A stretch of 64,000 bases of DNA from Rhododendron vialii (taxonomy: Eukaryota; Streptophyta; Magnoliopsida; Ericales; Ericaceae): the NCBI RefSeq assembly GCF_030253575.1, contig NC_080563.1, positions 12,047,001-12,111,000 on the forward strand, in the 5' to 3' direction. A program made the translations under genes and the position numbers. Position 1 is the first letter of the stretch, and every line of letters starts with the position of its first letter. The notes below the pieces were generated by a model that saw nothing but the letters and a program-made list of their open reading frames with translations, was not told where the DNA came from and searched no databases. Positions 58,304-64,000 of this stretch are shown here, piece after piece.

Positions 58304-58660
58304 TAGCCTTATAAGTCAAATAATAACTTATTTTTTTGTCTTTAATTAAAAAAAATCGTATTTATTAGTTTTTCGTCAATTTTTAAAGATTATTGCTTCG
58401 TCATGACGAGAGAAATCTAAAAATTTTAAAATGATCAAAATTCAATTTTTTTAAATAAAGACGAACGTAAGCCAATTTTTTTCCGTAATTATTTTTAAAA
58501 AAAATTGAATTTCGATTGTAATTTTTTACTCCACTTTTTAGATTTCTCTCATTATGATAAAATAATAATTCTCAAAAAATTGATAAAAAACTTACAAATG
58601 CAAAAAAACTTTGAATAAAAATATAAAATAAAATAAAAACCATTTGACTTATAATGCCAA
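58304..58660. mobile_element. copy 4 (most complete) of the AT-rich foldback family
   Basis: The left end AGCCTTATAAGTCAAATAAT is mirrored by CATTTGACTTATAATGCC at the right. The arms (GTCTTTAATTAAAAAAAATC ... CGTCATGACGAGAGAAATCT) return inverted as AGATTTCTCTCATTATGATA ... TTGAATAAAAATATAAAAT. Length is about 357 bp, foldback along nearly its whole length, no coding. It gives the best estimate of the family ends; the target duplication is not resolved. Confidence 0.7.
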
Positions 58661-58757
58661 ACTAGGAATATAGTCGGTGATGGGTTCTAGTCGATTTCAT
58701 GAAGTGCCATGTCAAAACCGTAGGTACATATCCACACACATGCATACACAAACATAT

Positions 58758-59117
58758 CTACATATAACAGGAACAAAGATGGGATTCACCTTCGCCGCAG
58801 GTGCTGGCAGTAGTGATGCCGCAACGGGCGGGGATGGCGATGGCCTGAGCGACGTTGAAACCGAAAGAAGCCAACAAGCCAGGGGTGGTGTACAAATTGC
58901 AGAGGCACGCCATCTCGGTCTCCACGGCCACTTTCATCGGGCCGCAGCACGACTCCGGCGGCTTGCCGGTGCCGTTGATGTACGCCGCGCACGGTACCAG
59001 TTGCGCGGCGCACGACGGCTCCTGCGATGTTTGTGCATCCACCACACTAGGTGCCGCCATCATGATCGCCACCGCCACCGCAAAAATTAACGCCGCGGGA
59101 ATCTTGGAAGAACCCAT
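58758..59117 (-). CDS. LTPG-like copy C, first exon only (truncated or sharing downstream exons)
   Basis: The frame starts at ATG 59117 with a signal peptide (1-28) and a full eight-cysteine motif: Cys36, 43, 57-58, 71-x-73, 99 and 107. At the position where copies A and B splice (phase 1), copy C keeps a donor-like GAAG|GTGAAT at 58790/58789. If unspliced, the frame reads ten more residues and stops at 58758 (119 aa). No matching hinge exon or GPI-tail exon was found between 58790 and the copy B promoter near 56700. It could be a secreted, unanchored lipid-transfer protein, a decaying duplicate, or an alternative first exon splicing into the copy B exons at 54233 and 52733. The coding part shows no damage. 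Confidence 0.75.
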   Translation of the reverse strand: MGSSKIPAALIFAVAVAIMMAAPSVVDAQTSQEPSCAAQLVPCAAYINGTGKPPESCCGPMKVAVETEMACLCNLYTTPGLLASFGFNVAQAIAIPARCGITTASTCGEGESHLCSCYM

Positions 59118-59201
59118 CGCTGGTTTGTTTTGTCTCTCTCTAGCCCCGTCTATGTGTGTTTGTATGTCTTTGTCTCCGGCGGTTCTGTTTTCTCTCTCAG
59201 C

Positions 59202-59209
59202 CTATATAC
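59202..59209 (-). promoter_or_regulatory. probable TATA box of LTPG copy C
   Basis: The minus strand reads GGTATATAGG about 85-95 bp upstream of the start codon at 59117. The flanking words CCACTCCG and TTCTGTTTTCTCTC (plus strand) recur upstream of copy A, where the box is weaker (GGTATAGG), showing the promoters were duplicated together. Confidence 0.55.
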
Positions 59210-60549
59210 CGCGGAGTGGAGACCCATTTGAGGTTTAGTTTATGATCTGCCTGTGATTGGGATTAAAAACAATACAAGGTTCCAAAGTCAATACTCCAAT
59301 TTATAAGATAATTTAGATCCACAGGTTGGGGTGTCATGCTGTGCTTTTAATAAGAAAACTTGTCCAATTCTAAAATGAGAGAAACAGAAACTTAATAAGC
59401 AATTCACCGCTTCGCTCCGCGCAATTTTAACCGACCATTTTGGCAATCAATGGTTCGGATTTAATAAATAAAAAAAACCCTTCCAGCGAAGAGTTAAACT
59501 CTTTCAACGAATAAATTTTTAAAAATCTGAACCGTCCAAAATACTTTCAGAAGCGCGCTATTGAACGCGGTAATGTATGCGTAAAAAAGTTTTTCTCTTG
59601 TAAAATAAGATCCACATGGTCTCCATTGGTTGATGTATGAAAACTCAATAAGGGTTGTCCGTCTGGAAGAATCTTAAATCTAAAAAAAGAAGTAAGATTT
59701 GACATTAACTATATAAGATATTATTATGAGAGCTTAATCTAGAAACTAAAACTTGGATCCAATGCTCGTGTACCCACTACCCAAATGCCGAATGGCAGAA
59801 CCATTTCCTTCAAAGGTTATTTTTCAATAGAAGATTTGTATTTTTATCGGCAAAAGAAAAATTTTATTAAACTTGATAAGGGTCCATCGATAATATATCA
59901 AATAAAATATTGAATGAAACACAATTCACGCCCAAACACCAAATGAGTGAGGACCGAAACTCAAAAATGGACCTAATGGGTCAAGCCTAAACTCAAAAAA
60001 CTTAAGAAAACCAGACCCTACTCAGCAAACCCTAGCTGTCATTGCGAACGATAGCTGTACCACCAGCGAACCTGCAAAAAAAACCTTCAGCTTCAAGGGT
60101 TGAACTTTTAAACGAAAGTTCTCATAGATTTATTTTGCTCCTTGCCGTAGGAACGACCTTTAACTTCAGCTTCAAGGGTTAATTAGTTTTTTTTTTTTTT
60201 TTTCCGAAGGGTTAATTAGGTTGGTTGATGGGTTTATTCTCTATACAATTAACCTGAGTTAGGTTCTTGGAGTTAGGCCGCAAGAAATTACTTTCTTGTG
60301 AATTCTCTATTCCTGACGTGAATAACCTCTTTTAACTAAACCCACAAGGAAATTAATTGAGATTCGTGTAAGCTGGCATGGACATTTCGGTCAAAATTAA
60401 AAAAAAAAACTTTTAAAACTTCAGTATACATTGCCCGCCAAGTTCATGATGTCATTGCAGGAATATTTGACAAAATGGCCTGCATTAGCTTCTTTTTTTT
60501 TTTTAATCGTTGCTTGCATTAGCTGGAAACGTCAAAGTTTTTTTCTTTT

Positions 60550-61844
60550 GGTAAATTTTACTGACAATCTGACACCATTGAAGTTTGCCTTAATGACGGA
60601 TACCTCATCACATATGAAAAATATTAATGATCCTTCTGTGATTTTCATGTGCGTTTCACTCACACCCTCAATCGACAATTGTCGTCCAAACACGTTATGT
60701 GAATGAGTCCAAAGTGACTTATATCTAAAAGTTTACCTTCTTTTTTTTTTTTTTTTATAATAAAAGGTAACATGAAACTATCAACTCTACTTATATTGTA
60801 TTAAAATAATTTTTTAACCATCGAAGGAGTTGTCTTGATAATAAAAAAAGGACACAATTTATGAACAAACTAGAGGATGTTCATGTCTAAAGGCACGCCA
60901 GGACCTAATATAGTCGTAACATATAAACTATATGTTCTACGTGAGTGTTTTACGTATCCAACAATAGTAATCTACACATTGTGTTAGTTATAATTTTGAA
61001 ACGTTTTCTTATTTATGAAACCAACCTTAAGTGAGAAAAATTCAAAAGACAATCAACTGAAAAAGAAATATAGATAAAGAAACATTACTTTAGTCCATAA
61101 TCAAAGTTTGGAAACAAAACTTTTGATTATCTATTTCAGGAGACATTAAAAGGCAATCAAAGTTTGGCAATTAAATTCCCGTGCATTATTGAATTCGTTA
61201 GTATCGGTTAATATATAATATATAAGGAAAGATTCTCACTATCCCAAAAAGAGGACAAGTTCTCTTGTATATTGTCAAATAAGAAATAATTAGATGGCTA
61301 CGATCTTAATTAAAGATGATCGGATAGCTGTAGAGGTACTCATGTTTACTTTTTACTCAAAAGAAATGTTTTTAAATAGGCATGAAAATTTTATTACTTT
61401 TGGGTCTAAAAATTACTCGATCCCTAGCTCCATCCCCCCAAAAAACATTTTTTTCTACAAATTTTTTATTTTCTTACACCAAATTAAAGTGCTCATTGAG
61501 TACTTTTATTTGGTGTAAGAAAATAAATAATTAATAATATGTAGAAATTTAGTAATTTTTTTGTTTGAAATTGCTCGAATTCCCGTGTGGGACATTTAAG
61601 TGGGAAGGAGGGAGTAAAAATTTAGAGCTTTTTATAATTTATTCTACTACTATTATAAAGGATGAATTTGTCAATATAAGACACTTTTAGCTAATTATAT
61701 AACATGTTTTGTTAAATAGTAGTTGGTTGAGTATCGATGGAATGATCATTGAAACCACAATGGATTAATATATAGTCATTTCTCATATGTGAACATGTGT
61801 CTTTCATTAAGGCAAACCTTAGGGAGTGGCAGTGAAATTTACCC
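60550..61844. mobile_element. long-TIR element, GGTAAATTTTACTG ends, 1.3 kb
   Basis: Left arm GGTAAATTTTACTGACA ... GTTTGCCTTAATGACGG is mirrored by TTTCATTAAGGCAAAC ... CAGTGAAATTTACCC at 61795-61844. The terminal inverted repeat is about 60 bp. The middle is AT-rich with what look like nested MITE pieces (61430-61620). No transposase. The same ends define 62562-63159. Confidence 0.7.
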
Positions 61845-61989
61845 TTTTTTATTTTGAGAACAAAGAGTAGAAATAAGCAAAAGGGAAACGAAATGCCAAC
61901 CTTATGAATCGTGTGTTGTGATAGTACACTCCTATATCATATGAAAGAAACGATTCCTACCTGTCATGTTTCTTATCATTACAAGATGA

Positions 61990-62205
61990 CAACTCACATG
62001 GTGGACTTCGGGTTGGTACTGTGCAATGAGGTGCACCTCCGAGTAGTTGAATCGTGCATCCGATGGCTCGGATTTCATCTCAGCAACCAACGATCGAGAG
62101 CCGTTCATTGCCGAGATAAGATCCGAGCCGTCGGATGCACAATCTGATGGCTCGAAAGTGAGCAGTATGGTGCTGTGCATACCACTACACCACACCATCC
62201 CCAAT
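61990..62205. repeat. foldback around CATCCGATGGCTCGGAT
   Basis: CGTGCATCCGATGGCTCGGA and ATTTCATCTCAGCAA are mirrored by TTGCCGAGATAAGATCCGAG and CCGTCGGATGCACAATC; the outer words GGTACTGTGC and GTGCTGTGCAT are near the edges. Probably a small MITE; ends not fixed. Confidence 0.5.
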
Positions 62206-62402
62206 TCGTCACATGGTATACTAAACAGGATTACCATGCATAGCATTGTTGAATACAAATTCATCAACACATGCATGAGTTTCACAATATTTTATAATCA
62301 AAACAACCATCGAACAACGTTGTACACTTTTCTTTCTTCAAAAATCTGATCGATTAATGTCGCCTGATCATTATCAAGTAAACAAATACTGTTGCCTAAT
62401 TA

Positions 62403-62450
62403 GAGCATCCGCAGTGGTAAACAAATATTGTTGCCTGATTAACATCTCAC
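62403..62450. repeat. solo Harbinger-type MITE end
   Basis: TTAGAGCATCCGCAGTGG has the form TTA + GAGCATCCnCAnTGG, the usual PIF/Harbinger MITE end with its target trinucleotide. No partner end was found nearby, so it is a remnant or a chance match. Confidence 0.3.
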
Positions 62451-62561
62451 TATTTGCACACTCTTGGTTTCTATTTATTTTTTATTTTTTTCAAAAGCTC
62501 TTGGTTCTTATTTGTTGATGGGTACGTTGTAATCGATTTCATTAATAAGTGATTTTTTCTT

Positions 62562-63159
62562 GGGTAAGTTTCCCGACACCCCTAAGATTTTCTTTAATGA
62601 TAGACATCACTTTCACGCATGAAAAATGACTATAAATTCTATGTGGTTTCAATATTCATTTTACTGATACCCAACCAATAAATATTGTTTGACCAAACAA
62701 ATGATGGAAGAATGCCAAAAGTGGGTTATATTGCCAATTCACTCTTTTTTACTATAATATATATACAATAGATAATAAGAAAAAACTCTCACTTCTCATG
62801 TTTTGGACCCAAATGTAATACTCCGTAATTTTTTTCTTTCTGATCAAAACGGTTCACTCAACGAGTAAAAAATAACTTTCTTTTAAATAAAATTTTACAA
62901 TTTGTTTTTATCAAATCAACTTTTCCAATTGGTAAAAATAAGTCTACTTGACTCAAAATAAGTGAGGTTGGAAAAGGTGAATTTTTATATGTAATTCACT
63001 ATGGCTCGTTCTATCATGTGTTTGGACAGACGATTGCTGATTTGAGGTATCGATGAAACGAACATAGAAACCATATGGGGTTCATTGTCATTTCTCATAC
63101 GTACAGGAGGTATCTGTCATTAATGAAAACCTCAGGGGTATTGTGAATGAAAGTTACCC
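62562..63159. mobile_element. long-TIR element, GGGTAA ends, about 600 bp
   Basis: The left arm (GGGTAAGTTTCCCGACACCC, then CTAAGATTTTCTTTAATGA) is mirrored by TCATTAATGAAAACCTCAGG and GGGTATTGTGAATGAAAGTTACCC-type sequence ending at 63159. The inverted repeats extend about 75 bp, to GAAAAATGAC against GTCATTTCTC. Non-coding; a second, shorter member of the family at 60550-61844. Confidence 0.75.
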
Positions 63160-64000
63160 TTTCTCTTTTGTGGAATTTCAATCGGGTAGAGATTTTCACA
63201 CTCCCATTTTTTATAATCACACACTCTCTCTTTTTTGTCCTTTTGTGTTGTGAATTTACAATGTCGCCCTTCCAAGTTTGAAATAGTATACAAATAAAAG
63301 GTTAATTTTGTATTTCATATCACAAAAAAGACAAAAAAGAGTGTAAAAAAAGAAGAAGAAGAAGTGTGACAATCAATTACCATTTGAACATACATGTTCT
63401 GATTTTCTTGTGCTTATGATTTGTTTTTTGGGGCCAATTAAAATACAGAATTAGAAGTGGTCATCCTACATTACTTCTATGGGAAGGAGATCGACCAGAA
63501 ACAATGACTTGATACCAAACTAAAGTAGAATCAAATTAAAGAAAAGAGCAATGGAGAAAAAAAAAATTCAAACGATTGGCCAAAGGTGTGAACTTGAAAT
63601 AATTTGTGTTGCTTCATTTGTCTATTTGTGTTCTTAATATCAGGAGACATTCCAATCATATAAACTCACAAGATAAATAAAAGTTTAGAAAAGGCAAAAA
63701 TGAAATAAAATAAAGAAGTTTTAAAGGAAATTATTCTCATACTTTCATTTTTCTTGGAAGTTGATGTTCCTGCTAAGATTTCTTGCATTGAGGTTGAAAT
63801 AACAGTCGTGTTTCTATTGGAACAAAATTATGAATACAATTATATCGAATTATAAAATATGTAATCAATAACGCAATTAATTGTTGTTTGAACCCATCAT
63901 CTTAACCATCACTAACATTATTGACAATCAGGAGAAAGAGAGAGATAAAAACAGATTTCTTGTAGCTACATCAGACATCATCTCTGCTTGCCACTTAGAT

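Larger units (their letters stand above)
59220..64000. other. right-hand spacer, no host gene recognised
   Basis: Upstream of LTPG copy C to the window end. It contains the two long terminal-repeat elements listed here, a foldback around 61990-62200 (CGTGCATCCGATGGCTCGGA against TCCGAGCCGTCGGATGCACA) and AT-rich spacer. 63160-64000 shows nothing recognisable. Confidence 0.55.

Noticed and set aside
1..64000. tRNA, rRNA, microRNA precursors, CRISPR arrays and bacterial-style operons
   Set aside because: None was recognised by eye; CRISPR arrays and operons do not belong in this plant nuclear context. A tRNAscan and small-RNA mapping would be needed to exclude small RNA genes.

Overview
This is nuclear DNA of a flowering plant, almost certainly a eudicot. 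The genes are split by spliceable introns, the spacers are AT-rich, long (GA/CT)n tracts are common, and every recognisable protein belongs to a plant family: an A-type cytochrome P450, an R2R3-MYB, a plant Hip co-chaperone and GPI-anchored lipid-transfer proteins. The abundance of GA microsatellites and of hAT-, Harbinger- and Stowaway-like miniature elements would suit an Ericales-like genome, but that is a guess.

All recognised host genes lie on the minus strand. From left to right they are: a three-exon CYP706-like P450 (412-4336); a small cysteine-motif protein resembling the MICOS subunit MIC19, with a probable 4-kb 5'UTR intron (CDS 12195-12719); a two-exon R2R3-MYB of the MYB85/MYB20/MYB43 type (21775-23588); an eleven-exon Hsp70-interacting protein, Hip/FAM10 (39186-46004); and a cluster of three LTPG paralogues (49165-51431, 52639-56632 and 58758-59117). 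I rebuilt all exon joins by hand; each keeps frame and uses GT..AG. The third LTPG copy has only its first exon.

The order P450(CYP706) - MYB85-type MYB - Hip - lipid-transfer cluster matches, as I remember the locus numbers, the Arabidopsis stretch around At4g22610-At4g22710 (LTPs, HIP1 At4g22670, MYB85 At4g22680, CYP706A1/A2). The window therefore looks like a deeply conserved gene block swollen by transposons. The Hip promoter has a perfect three-unit heat-shock element, as expected for a chaperone partner. The MYB is of a lignin/secondary-wall type. The LTPGs would be cell-surface lipid carriers.

The spacers (4.4-12 kb, 17-21.7 kb, 23.8-39 kb, 46.1-49 kb, 59.2-64 kb) and the larger introns are filled with non-autonomous DNA elements, several with exact target-site duplications (hAT-like 8 bp; Harbinger-like TAA; Stowaway-like TA). 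They also hold LINE remnants with RNase H-like coding tails, a small plastid atpA insertion, foldback repeats, tandem duplications and microsatellites. No autonomous transposase, tRNA, rRNA or complete retrotransposon was recognised.
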